This document shows positions 39,491 to 47,884 of a stretch of 64,000 bases of DNA, one piece after another. The notes beneath the pieces are model-generated. The model had not been told where the DNA came from. It saw only the letters and a list, made by a program, of their open reading frames with translations, and ran no database searches. This DNA is from Cohaesibacter intestini (GTDB taxonomy: Bacteria > Pseudomonadota > Alphaproteobacteria > Rhizobiales > Cohaesibacteraceae). Each line of letters begins with the position of its first letter. The stretch's first letter is position 1. Where the stretch lies: the NCBI RefSeq assembly GCF_003324485.1, contig NZ_QODK01000001.1, positions 868,001-932,000 on the forward strand, written 5' to 3'. The position numbers were made by a program, and so were the translations under genes.

Positions 39491-39519
39491 GGCAAGGCCG
39501 TCAGGGCCTTGCCTTTTTT
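39491..39519 (+). terminator. Terminator after leuC
   Basis: Perfect 9-bp stem GGCAAGGCC/GGCCTTGCC with a 5-nt loop, followed by six T, 11 bp after the stop codon. Confidence 0.92.
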
Positions 39520-39762
39520 GTTGCGCTCGTCATCCCTTATGGAGAAACACGAATCTGAGGCCGGGTTTCCTGCAAGCGATGCGCTCCGGACGACTTGATT
39601 CTGTGGGATTTGTGGGGACGGGTGGCAGCAATGGATTGTTAATTTCTCGTTGCAAACTACCATGAGGGTCTGTGTGGGACCGCTTTCAAGCGGGCGCCAA
39701 TTTGGGCGGCTGTTTCGGACCCATGCTGATATTTAGTTTTTGAGACCGGAACGGGAGACATC

Positions 39763-40230
39763 ATGAGCAAGATTGAGATCAAGATTCTGGACCAGGACAC
39801 CGCCCCCAATCTGGCTCCGCTGATCGCAGCCCATGCGCAGGAGCGCAAACGTGGAGCACCGCGTCAGCCCGATATTTTCTATGCTGAAACGCTGTTGAAT
39901 GATCGCACAGCAGAAGTTCTGGGTGCCTATGTTGATGGCGAACTGAGTGCTTTTGCAACCTTTTTCGATCTGCCGGAAACCATTTCGGGCAAGCGTGTCG
40001 GCCATATCGACATTCTGTATGTCGATTACACGGCCCGTGACAAAGGCGTCACCAAGGCGATGATCGAGGACCTGATCAAAATCGGTGACGAGCGCAACTG
40101 GCTGGAATTGCAATGGAACAATCCAAGCCCGAGCCAGCAAGGCAAGATCGCGCAGATTTCCCATTTGTCGAGCTCTGCCAGTGTCCGTGTATCGATTGGC
40201 ATCCACGAAGAGCATACCAAGGTGCAATAA
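39763..40230 (+). CDS. GNAT-family N-acetyltransferase
   Basis: A 155-residue protein with the GNAT fold. A beta4-like strand HIDILYVDYTARDKGVTKAMIEDLI (about 85-108) carries a degenerate acetyl-CoA pyrophosphate loop (RDKGVTKA in place of RxxGxA), followed by LELQWNNPS. The substrate is unknown. It lies alone behind the leuC terminator with GGGAG before the ATG. It converges on the methyltransferase gene with a shared terminator. The loop deviation leaves activity uncertain. Confidence 0.7.
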   Translation: MSKIEIKILDQDTAPNLAPLIAAHAQERKRGAPRQPDIFYAETLLNDRTAEVLGAYVDGELSAFATFFDLPETISGKRVGHIDILYVDYTARDKGVTKAMIEDLIKIGDERNWLELQWNNPSPSQQGKIAQISHLSSSASVRVSIGIHEEHTKVQ

Positions 40231-40255
40231 GCTCGATTGATGGCCTGAAGCAATC

Positions 40256-40286
40256 AAGCCCTGTCGCTCTGGTGACAGGGTTTTTT
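40256..40286. terminator. Terminator between GNAT and methyltransferase genes
   Basis: Seven-bp stem CCCTGTC/GACAGGG (40259-40265 with 40274-40280), 8-nt loop, six T on the plus strand. It overlaps the last codon of the converging methyltransferase gene. Confidence 0.8.
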
Positions 40287-40984
40287 CATGGCCTGAATTG
40301 CCAGACCTTGGTGGATCGGATCTCGGCATCTTCCAGCGCCCGGCTGCGGGGGATGGAATAGGCCTTGCGTTCAACAAGGCAATTCTTGGGCAGATAGGAC
40401 CGGGTAGGGTCGCCGACATATATGACCGTGCCACACGCATGGAGCTTTTTCATCAGATCGACGACCAATCTGCTCATCTCTGCATCATAAAAGACATCGC
40501 CAGCAAGCATGATGTCTGGCGGAGAGGCGAGCAGTTTCGCTGTGCCATCCGACGACAGGCAATCTTCGATGCTGGGTGTGATCTGATCGCTAGTCAAACC
40601 ATTCAGCGCAGCATTGAGTCTGATGGCTTCGATTGCAAAGGGGTCAATGTCGGTGGCCAAAGCTGATTTTGCCCCTGCCTGGATGGCTGCGATTGCGATG
40701 AGGCCGGAGCCCGAGGCAAAATCAAGCACGGTTTTGTTCGAAAGCAAGTCTGAATGATCAAGACAGAAGCGTGCCAAAGCTTGTCCACCCGCCCATGCAA
40801 AAGCCCAGAATGGGGAGGGTAGACCGAGAGCGTTGAGCTCTTCCTCGCTCATACGCCAAAGAGGCGTGTCGTCATCGGCAAGGTGTAGCACGATGTCGGG
40901 CGTCAGGGGAACTGGCAGGATCGCGGTATGGCCCCGAATGAAGGCCGCTTTGTCCGCGATTCCCGTTTGTTTGGTGTCAGGCAC
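40286..40984 (-). CDS. Class I SAM methyltransferase, METTL20/Nnt1-like
   Basis: A 232-residue methyltransferase. Motif I is VLDFASGSGLIAIAA (about 85-99), motif II ATDIDPFAIEA, and DVFYD near 163 fits the DxxY post-II motif of the lysine-methyltransferase family that contains METTL20, which methylates electron-transfer flavoprotein beta. PFWAFAWAGGQALARF (about 58-73) is the usual entry to that family. The ETF-beta target is inference. It follows EVE by 15 bp in a run YciI-EVE-methyltransferase reading leftward. Confidence 0.8.
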   Translation of the reverse strand: MPDTKQTGIADKAAFIRGHTAILPVPLTPDIVLHLADDDTPLWRMSEEELNALGLPSPFWAFAWAGGQALARFCLDHSDLLSNKTVLDFASGSGLIAIAAIQAGAKSALATDIDPFAIEAIRLNAALNGLTSDQITPSIEDCLSSDGTAKLLASPPDIMLAGDVFYDAEMSRLVVDLMKKLHACGTVIYVGDPTRSYLPKNCLVERKAYSIPRSRALEDAEIRSTKVWQFRP

Positions 40985-40999
40985 TGGGTTGCGTTCGGA

Positions 41000-41419
41000 T
41001 CAGGCGTCGACGCCAGCCATTTCGCAGATGAGGTTCCATTCCTCATCAGACACGGGCTGGACGGACAGGCGGGAATTGTTGACCAGTATCATCTTGCTCA
41101 GCTCTGGATGCGCCTTGCAATCTTCCAAGGTGATCGGGGTCTTGACCGGGGCAACAGCCTTGATGTCAACGCATTCCCATTTGCCGGTGTCATCGGTGCT
41201 GTCGGGGTGGCTTTCAGCGCAGACTTCAACCACGCCAACAATGCGTTTCTCATTGATCGAGTGATAGAAGAAACCGCGATCGCCGAGCTTCATGGCACGC
41301 ATATTGTTGCGGGCCTGATAATTGCGCACACCGTCCCATTGCTCGCCTTCTTCGCCTTTTGCGACCTGCTGGTCCCAGCTCCAGGTGTTGGGTTCGGATT
41401 TGAACAGCCAATAAGCCAT
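41000..41419 (-). CDS. EVE-domain protein
   Basis: A 139-residue single EVE (PUA-like) domain, a fold that recognises modified bases in nucleic acid. Visible are the starting YWLFKSEP (about 3-10), the WDGVRNYQARNNMR motif (about 28-41) and the GDRGFFYHS strand. The start at 41419 gives MAYWLFKSEPN. The family is widespread next to tsaD-gpsA-YciI in Hyphomicrobiales. The function in bacteria is open; stand-alone housekeeping-context EVE proteins differ from those in restriction systems. Confidence 0.9.
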   Translation of the reverse strand: MAYWLFKSEPNTWSWDQQVAKGEEGEQWDGVRNYQARNNMRAMKLGDRGFFYHSINEKRIVGVVEVCAESHPDSTDDTGKWECVDIKAVAPVKTPITLEDCKAHPELSKMILVNNSRLSVQPVSDEEWNLICEMAGVDA

Positions 41420-41445
41420 GGGATTCTCCGTTGGTTCGTGTTCAA

Positions 41446-41730
41446 TCAAGCCGGTGCGCCGATGACCCATTTCCATGGGCGAATCTCAACGGAGGCAAAC
41501 AGTCCGGCTTTGGCATAGGGGTCGTTGGCAAGAAAGGCTTCAAGGCTCTCTTTGTCGTCGGCTTCGCAAATCAGCATCGAGCCGAGCATGGCACCCTCTT
41601 CGGAAAGGAAAGGTCCACCGATCTTGATGGTGTCGGTATTTTCCGCCACGAAGGCCAGATGGGCTTCACGGTTGGCCATACGGGTTTCCAGCGCGCCGTC
41701 TTTGTCGGTGCAGGTAACATAAAAGTGCAT
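41446..41730 (-). CDS. YciI-like protein
   Basis: A 94-residue dimeric alpha+beta barrel of the YciI family. Typical features are MHFYVTCTDKDGALETR at the start, the conserved His-Asp-type pair (His25 and Asp71) and PYAKAGLF near 72. The biochemical role is unclear; YciI was proposed as a hydrolase or lyase. The start at 41730 has GGAG six bp upstream. It lies between gpsA and EVE in the same direction. Confidence 0.9.
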   Translation of the reverse strand: MHFYVTCTDKDGALETRMANREAHLAFVAENTDTIKIGGPFLSEEGAMLGSMLICEADDKESLEAFLANDPYAKAGLFASVEIRPWKWVIGAPA

Positions 41731-41762
41731 TGTCATCTCCTCCAATAAAAGGGTGTCGAAAA

Positions 41763-42791
41763 TCAGGGCTGATCGCTTTCCCGCCGCAAGGGGCGGGTCA
41801 TCAATTGGGTGACCGCTTCGTCGATGCTGCTCTTGCGTTCGAGCACATCGGCGACCGCTTCGGCAATGGGCATTTCCACCCCATGCTGGCGGGCCAGTTC
41901 GCAGGCGACGCTCGCGGTATAGGCGCCTTCGGACAATTTCGCCCCCGGACCCATCAGGTCAGCCAGATCGCGGCCTTCGCCAAGGGCATGGCCAAAGGAG
42001 AAATTGCGGCTCTGAGGGCTGGAACAGGACAGGGCAACATCGCCGAAGCCGCTGAGGCCCATCAGGGTGTCCGGGCGGGCCCCAAGCTTGATGGCGAGCC
42101 GCTGCATTTCGGCAAAGCCACGGGTCATCAAGGCAGCATGGGCGCTGGCCCCCAGTTGCTTGCCGACAACGATGCCACAGGCAATGGCCAGCACATTTTT
42201 CAGGGCTCCACCCAGCTGCACCCCGATCAGGTCGGTGCTGGCATAAGGGCGGAAGCTTTTGTTGGAAAGGCTGGCGCAAATGCGTTCGGCCAACAGGCTT
42301 GTGGGGGCGGCGATGGTCACAGCCGTTGGCAGGCCACGGGCCACATCGGCGGCAAAGGACGGGCCGGAGAGGATTGCGGGTTGGGCCTGAGGCAAATAGT
42401 CTCCCAGCACTTCGGTCATCATCCGCTGGGTGCCTTTCTCTAAGCCCTTGGCGGCGAGAATGACGGGCGTGCCCTTCTTGACATAAAAGCCGATGGCGTC
42501 GGCAATGGCATGGGTGGTCTGGGCCGGGGTGACCATCAGAATGCAGTCCGCATCGGCGGCTTCGGTCAAATCGGTGGTGGTCTCCAGCGGATGATCGAAG
42601 GTGATGTCGGGCAAATAGGCGGGCAGTTGCCGCTTGTGGGCGATGCTTTCGAGATTGTCTGCGTTGCGGCCCCAGAGCACCACATCGCGCCCGGCCCGCG
42701 CTGCGTTCAGCGCCAGAGCAGTACCCCAGGCGCCGGCACCCAGCACGGCGATGCGGTCAAATGGTTTGATGGAACTGGATTGCACGCTCAT
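41763..42791 (-). CDS. gpsA: Glycerol-3-phosphate dehydrogenase [NAD(P)+]
   Basis: Makes sn-glycerol-3-phosphate for phospholipids from dihydroxyacetone phosphate. At 342 residues it has nucleotide-binding [10 protein letters not shown] (18-27), [12 protein letters not shown] near 140, the catalytic-type Lys in [13 protein letters not shown] (about 195) and the C-terminal [14 protein letters not shown]. Its ATG overlaps the tsaD stop (ATGA), so the two are translationally coupled. Confidence 0.95.
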   Translation of the reverse strand: MSVQSSSIKPFDRIAVLGAGAWGTALALNAARAGRDVVLWGRNADNLESIAHKRQLPAYLPDITFDHPLETTTDLTEAADADCILMVTPAQTTHAIADAIGFYVKKGTPVILAAKGLEKGTQRMMTEVLGDYLPQAQPAILSGPSFAADVARGLPTAVTIAAPTSLLAERICASLSNKSFRPYASTDLIGVQLGGALKNVLAIACGIVVGKQLGASAHAALMTRGFAEMQRLAIKLGARPDTLMGLSGFGDVALSCSSPQSRNFSFGHALGEGRDLADLMGPGAKLSEGAYTASVACELARQHGVEMPIAEAVADVLERKSSIDEAVTQLMTRPLRRESDQP

Positions 42792-43912
42792 GCCTTGGCT
42801 CCCTTGCGGCCTTTGCCGATTTTTGCCGCCGCCTTGTTGTCGAGAGGCCAGCGAGGCCGGGCCGGGCTGTCGAGCGGGTCGGTGAGGCCAAGCGCCAGCC
42901 GTTCGGCCCCGGCCCAAGCGATCATCGCGCCATTGTCGGTGCAAAGGCTGATTGGTGGGGCGACCAGTTCGGCCTGTTGCTGGCTGAGGACCGCATCAAG
43001 GGTGGCGCGGATGGCCTGATTGGCTGCGACCCCACCGGCGACGATCAATTGCGGCTTGGCACTGTCGGGGAAACGCTCACGGAAGGTGGCGAGCGCCTTG
43101 CCAATCCGATCCTTGAGAATATCGCATATCGCAGCCTGAAAAGAGGCGCAGAGATCGGCGACATCCTGATCTGACAGGGGGGCGATTTTCTCGGCTTCCC
43201 GACGGACGGCGCTTTTAAGGCCCGAGAAGGAAAAATCATATCCCTCACGACCTTTCATCGAGCGGGGCAGGGCAAAGCGTTTCGCATCGCCCAGTTTGGC
43301 GGCCTTTTCCACTTCCGGGCCACCGGGATAAGGTAGGCCGAGCAGCTTGGCGGTCTTGTCAAAGGCTTCGCCAAGCGCGTCGTCAATGGTGGTGCCCCAA
43401 CGTTCATACTCGCCAACGCCCTTGACCAGCAGGATCTGGCTGTGACCGCCGGAGACCAGCAAAAGCAAATGAGGAAAGGGGGCATTGTTGGTCAGGCGGG
43501 CGGTCAAGGCATGGCCTTCGAGGTGATTGACCGCGATCAGTGGCAAATTGTGGGCGGCGGCAATGGCCTTGGCACTCATCAGGCCGATCAGCACACCGCC
43601 GATCAGGCCGGGGCCGGAGGTGGCGGCCACTCCGTCAAGATCGGCAAAGGTCAGGCCCGCATCGGCCAAAGCCTTGCGGATGATGCCGTCGAGGCTTTCG
43701 ACATGGGCACGGGCGGCGATTTCGGGAACAACGCCACCATAAATGGCATGATCTTCGATCTGGCTGAGGACAACATTGGACAGGATTTCGCCCTGACCAC
43801 TCCTGTTTTCTTGTCGGGAGGGGTTGGCAGTTGTGCCGGGTTTGTCCTCGAAGCGCCGAACCACCGCCGCCGCGGTTTCGTCACAACTTGTTTCTATGCC
43901 TAAAACGATCAT
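42788..43912 (-). CDS. tsaD: tRNA N6-adenosine threonylcarbamoyltransferase TsaD
   Basis: Catalyses the last step of t6A37 formation on ANN-decoding tRNAs. At 374 residues, slightly long. It has [14 protein letters not shown] (5-18), metal-binding His130 and His134 in [15 protein letters not shown] and GGVAANQ. An insertion of about 20 residues (20-41, rich in polar residues) precedes the conserved NVVLSQ and accounts for the length. The start at 43912 is the family Met. hemC is divergent across 313 bp. Confidence 0.95.
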   Translation of the reverse strand: MIVLGIETSCDETAAAVVRRFEDKPGTTANPSRQENRSGQGEILSNVVLSQIEDHAIYGGVVPEIAARAHVESLDGIIRKALADAGLTFADLDGVAATSGPGLIGGVLIGLMSAKAIAAAHNLPLIAVNHLEGHALTARLTNNAPFPHLLLLVSGGHSQILLVKGVGEYERWGTTIDDALGEAFDKTAKLLGLPYPGGPEVEKAAKLGDAKRFALPRSMKGREGYDFSFSGLKSAVRREAEKIAPLSDQDVADLCASFQAAICDILKDRIGKALATFRERFPDSAKPQLIVAGGVAANQAIRATLDAVLSQQQAELVAPPISLCTDNGAMIAWAGAERLALGLTDPLDSPARPRWPLDNKAAAKIGKGRKGAKA

Positions 43913-44225
43913 TGCGCGTGTTGCTTGGTTGCCTTTATGGTTCAGCCTGTTTTCAAAGATTCTTTTCTGAGCAAGGTCTGGGCAAAGTGATTTGCCTGAA
44001 CTGCCTGATAGTGTCTTTGGCCGGTTGGCTTGACTTGTAGAGCAAAGCCGAACGCTTGGCATCCCTTTTCTTTTCGGGATGTTGAATTGATCAATTTCAA
44101 AGCGGACCTGCCGCAGAGTCTCTATGGATTGGCCAAAGAGTCCTCTGTGGTTGGCAAGACGCGGGGAGATGTCCCGGCGGATCAAAGGGATCGATCCGGG
44201 ACCAAGGGAAAAAAAGGCACATTCA
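43913..44225. other. tsaD-hemC divergent intergenic region
   Basis: 313 bp holding the promoters of both genes. A small inverted repeat CATCCC/GGGATG (44060-44065 with 44076-44081) surrounds a T-rich loop. The hemC ribosome site is AAGGGAAAAAAAGG just before the ATG. No convincing promoter pair or regulator box was identified. Confidence 0.45.
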
Positions 44226-45167
44226 ATGGCATCCAGCACTATCAAAATCGGCACGCGCGGCAGCTTGCTCGCTCTGGCTCAGGCGCATGAAACCAAGCGG
44301 CGTTTGATGGATGCCCATGGGCTGAGCGAGGAAGATTTTGAGATCGTGGTCATCAAGACGACGGGCGACATGATTCAGGACCGCCCACTGTCGGAAGCTG
44401 GTGGCAAGGGGCTGTTCACCAAGGAAATCGAAGAAGCGCTGCTGGATGGCAGCATTGATCTGGCGGTGCATTCCTCCAAGGATATGCCGACCGTGCTGCC
44501 GGATGGTCTTGAGTTGTCAACTTACCTGCCGCGTGAAGATGTGCGCGATGCCTTCATTTCCCGTAAGTATCAAACGCTGGCCGAGATGCCCGAAGGGGCG
44601 GTTGTCGGCACGTCGTCCCTGCGGCGTCAGGCAATGGTCAAGAAGGTGCGACCAGATCTGCAGGTCGTGATGTATCGCGGCAATGTGCAGACCCGGCTTG
44701 AAAAGCTGGATCGTGGCGTTGCTGATGCCACCTTGCTGGCCTGTGCAGGTCTTCACCGGCTTGGACAATCGGAAATCATTACCTCGGCAATCGAGACCGA
44801 TGATTTCCTGCCTGCCGTAGGGCAGGGGGCGATTGGCATTGAGACGCGAATCGGCGACGCACGCATTCTGGGGCTGCTTGCGGCCATCCATGATGTCGAT
44901 ACCGAGCGGGCGCTTGCCTGTGAGCGGGCATTTTTGGGCGCGCTGGATGGCTCCTGCCGCACGCCGATTGCCGGTTTGGCCCGGATTTCCGGCGATGCGC
45001 TGAGCTTTGAAGGCCTCGTCTTGCTGCCCGATGGCAGCGAATATTATGACATTGCCGAAGACGGATCGGTTGATGAAGCGGAAGCTGTTGGTCTAAGGGC
45101 TGCCGAAAAACTGCGTGCACTTGCCGGGACGGCCTTTTTCGAGGCGGTGCTGGCTGCCAGCCACTGA
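44226..45167 (+). CDS. hemC: Porphobilinogen deaminase (hydroxymethylbilane synthase)
   Basis: Polymerises four porphobilinogens to hydroxymethylbilane. At 313 residues it has [13 protein letters not shown] (8-20), VHSSKDMPT (81-89), [28 protein letters not shown] and Cys244 in [10 protein letters not shown], which holds the dipyrromethane cofactor. The start at 44226 matches the family. hemD follows after 40 bp, then mic60 and hemY, forming the alphaproteobacterial hemC-hemD-mic60-hemY group. Confidence 0.96.
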   Translation: MASSTIKIGTRGSLLALAQAHETKRRLMDAHGLSEEDFEIVVIKTTGDMIQDRPLSEAGGKGLFTKEIEEALLDGSIDLAVHSSKDMPTVLPDGLELSTYLPREDVRDAFISRKYQTLAEMPEGAVVGTSSLRRQAMVKKVRPDLQVVMYRGNVQTRLEKLDRGVADATLLACAGLHRLGQSEIITSAIETDDFLPAVGQGAIGIETRIGDARILGLLAAIHDVDTERALACERAFLGALDGSCRTPIAGLARISGDALSFEGLVLLPDGSEYYDIAEDGSVDEAEAVGLRAAEKLRALAGTAFFEAVLAASH

Positions 45168-45207
45168 AGCAACGCGTCACGTTCGAGCGATTTGGGGGAC
45201 ATTGTCT

Positions 45208-45930
45208 TTGCGGATTTTGGTCACACGACCGGCTCTGGATCAGGATCAGACTTGCAAGGCGTTGCGGGCTCTGGGGATCGAGCCTGTGTCGGCCCCCGTG
45301 ATGGAGGCGCAGGGGCTGCAATTCTGTCTGTCCGAACAAGCGTGGCAGGCGGTGGTGGTGACCTCACGCAATGGCTTGAGGATGCTTGAGCCTGCCCAGA
45401 TTGCCCAATTGCGCCTCAGGCCCCTTTATTGTGTTGGCGCGAAGACCGAAAGTCTGGCGCATGATCTGGGCTTTGAGACAATCGAGATGTGTGCGCCAGA
45501 TCTGGCAGTGCTGACACCGGCGCTTGTGTCCCGTCTGAACCCCGCGGGTGGTCCCGTCCTCTATTTGACCGGTCGCCACCGGACCGGATCGCTGAAGGCC
45601 GCTCTTGAGACTGCGGGGCTGAGAGTTGAACAGGTGGAAAGCTATGACATGGTGGCGAGCCCCACCTTGCCTGAAGATGCTTTGACTGCGATCCGCAAGG
45701 GTGGGATCGATGGGGTGTTGTTATACTCGCAAAGATCGAGCCAATTGTTCCTTTCCATCGCCAGTGAACAAGGGCTGGAAGCGCAGCTTGGCGGGTTAAC
45801 ATTTTATTGCCTTTCACCGGCTATCGCTACGTTAATTAAAGAGGCGGGCTATCCTTTGGTCGTGGCGGACGCACCGAATGAGAAGTCTCTGCTTGCAAGT
45901 CTGGAAAAGGGCCGTAACTATTTAATCTAA
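45208..45930 (+). CDS. hemD: Uroporphyrinogen-III synthase
   Basis: Cyclises hydroxymethylbilane with ring D inversion. At 240 residues, the fold is two similar domains with low sequence conservation. Recognisable are ILVTRPALDQD (about 3-13), VVVTSRNGLRML, the VGAKTESLAHDLGF strand-turn and DGVLLYSQRSSQLFL near 170. The start is TTG at 45208, with GGGGGA 8 bp upstream; there is no nearby in-frame ATG. Its weak start and position after hemC suggest lower expression than hemC. Confidence 0.88.
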   Translation: MRILVTRPALDQDQTCKALRALGIEPVSAPVMEAQGLQFCLSEQAWQAVVVTSRNGLRMLEPAQIAQLRLRPLYCVGAKTESLAHDLGFETIEMCAPDLAVLTPALVSRLNPAGGPVLYLTGRHRTGSLKAALETAGLRVEQVESYDMVASPTLPEDALTAIRKGGIDGVLLYSQRSSQLFLSIASEQGLEAQLGGLTFYCLSPAIATLIKEAGYPLVVADAPNEKSLLASLEKGRNYLI

Positions 45931-46147
45931 TAGTGATACAGCCCTGTCATGATTATTCTCCGGCATGGAGAATTTGACGAAGGGATGGGTTGCCCCACGA
46001 CCCGCTGTGCATGTCGCTGCCGATCGTCTGCTCGGCTTTGAAGGCGACTTGCTTGGAACTACGTATACAAAGTGGACGGCCATCGGCCTATGATGGCACC
46101 GCTCTTGAGATGTGACCGACCCCGCGCGACGGGAATTGAGGAATGGT

Positions 46148-47866
46148 ATGACAGCTCGCAAACCCAGAAACAGGACTCAGGCCGCTGGTAAGGCAGCCAA
46201 AACCATCGATCTGACCGCCGAAGATGTGACGGACAAGCCGGCAGCGGATGCGCCGTCCAAAGCGGCAGACAACCCCTCTCCCGAAAAGACCGACGCGAAA
46301 GCCGATGAAAAAGTCGCTGCACAGGCCTCTCCAGAGGCGTCCAGCAGCGAAGAGGTCGACAAGGCCAAGCCAGATGCAGCCACGGATGAAAAGGCGGAGA
46401 CCGCGCCTGATGCCAAAGCTGAAGACAAGGCAGACGCCAAGCCAAGCGAAACATCAGATGATACGCCAAAGGATGCGTCTGTGAAGGATGAGAAGGCTGA
46501 AAAGTCCAGCTCCTCGGTTCCCAAAATGCCAAAAGCCAGCCCGGACGCGCCCGCTGCAACGCCTGCAGCCCAGCCCAAACAGGGCGGCGGTTTTGGTGGT
46601 GGGCTGATCGGTGGCTTGCTTGGCGGTGTGGCTGTTGTGGCTTTGTGCTATTTCGGACTGCAGCAGGGCATGATTCCGATGCCGACTTCGCAAGCGGCAA
46701 AACAGGCCGAAGCACAATTGCAAAGCCTGACTGGCGACCTTCAGGCCTTGAAAGATACGGTTGCCGAACAGGCCAATGTCGATCTGGGCCCGCTTGATCA
46801 GCGCATTGCTGCCTTGGAAGCCGAAATTGGCGAGGTCAGCAAAACCCTGTCGCTGGCAACCGCTCCGCTTCCGGCGGAAGGTGAAGCGACCGACGGGGAG
46901 GCCGCTCCTAGGGTTGATCTCGCACCGATCAATTATGCTCTGGCCGGTCTGACTGCCAAGCTGGAAGAGTTGACCTCGAAACTGGAAGAAGTGACGACAC
47001 AGGCCGCCGCCCTGACAGACAGTCAAGGCGGGCTGACGCAGCGCATAGCCGGGCTGGAAGGCCTGCATGCCCAGTTTGTCGAGGCCAAGAAACAGATTGC
47101 CGAACTGGAAGTCGTGACCAAGGCGCAGGCCGCACGGATCGAGGAAAAGGCCGCTGAAACCATCGCCAAGCTGGAAGAAGATCTCGGGGCCGCCAAGGAG
47201 GCGATCCTGTCCAACACCGATCGCCGGATCAATGACGTGGTGGTCGATCTGAGCAAGTTTGGTGACAAGGTCTCCGCCCAGGCGCAGGATTTGGTGGGGC
47301 GCGTAACGACGCTTGAAGACAACAATGTCTCAGAGCAGATGCAAAGCTCCGCACGCACCATTGCGCTGGCTGGCCTTGAGAATGCAGTTGCTTCCGGGGC
47401 CGATTATCAGCTGGCTCTGGCAACCTTCACCGATATTGTCGGTAGCACCCCGGCGATCGAAGTTCTGGCTGGGCATGCAGACAACGGCGCGCCAACCAAA
47501 GCGAAACTGGCGGCTGATTTTGATGCGGTTTACGACCATGTTCTGAAAGAAGCCGAAGATGCCGGGGCGGGAACCTTGCTCGACAAGTTCCTGCTCAATG
47601 CGCAAAATCTGGTCAAGGTCCGTTCGCTCAGCGGTGAGAAGAAAGGCGAGAGCCTGACAAGCCTGCTCGGGGTGATCGAGTTCCATGTCAAGAAGGGTGA
47701 CCTTGAGAAGGCTGCCGCTGAATGGGAGGCTTTGCCAGAGGCTGCGCGTGATGCCAAGGCGGGCGCTGCATGGATCGAGGGGCTGAAAGCCCGCAGCGCG
47801 GTGGATGCCGCCATGGAAACCATTCGCTCGGACTTTGGCGATCTCGCCAACAAGAATGACAGTTAA
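46148..47866 (+). CDS. Mitofilin/Mic60-like inner membrane protein
   Basis: A 572-residue protein. It has a long acidic, Ala/Lys/Asp-rich cytosolic N-terminus (1-145), one Gly-rich membrane segment (about 150-170), a coiled-coil periplasmic region (about 180-400) and a globular C-terminal domain (about 410-560) of the mitofilin signature type. Alphaproteobacterial Mic60, the ancestor of mitochondrial Mic60, has this layout and lies beside hem genes and hemY. In relatives it shapes inner-membrane invaginations. The start at 46148 has GAGGA upstream. hemY follows after 18 bp. Confidence 0.85.
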   Translation: MTARKPRNRTQAAGKAAKTIDLTAEDVTDKPAADAPSKAADNPSPEKTDAKADEKVAAQASPEASSSEEVDKAKPDAATDEKAETAPDAKAEDKADAKPSETSDDTPKDASVKDEKAEKSSSSVPKMPKASPDAPAATPAAQPKQGGGFGGGLIGGLLGGVAVVALCYFGLQQGMIPMPTSQAAKQAEAQLQSLTGDLQALKDTVAEQANVDLGPLDQRIAALEAEIGEVSKTLSLATAPLPAEGEATDGEAAPRVDLAPINYALAGLTAKLEELTSKLEEVTTQAAALTDSQGGLTQRIAGLEGLHAQFVEAKKQIAELEVVTKAQAARIEEKAAETIAKLEEDLGAAKEAILSNTDRRINDVVVDLSKFGDKVSAQAQDLVGRVTTLEDNNVSEQMQSSARTIALAGLENAVASGADYQLALATFTDIVGSTPAIEVLAGHADNGAPTKAKLAADFDAVYDHVLKEAEDAGAGTLLDKFLLNAQNLVKVRSLSGEKKGESLTSLLGVIEFHVKKGDLEKAAAEWEALPEAARDAKAGAAWIEGLKARSAVDAAMETIRSDFGDLANKNDS

Positions 47867-47884
47867 GGTGGGGATTGAATAGTT

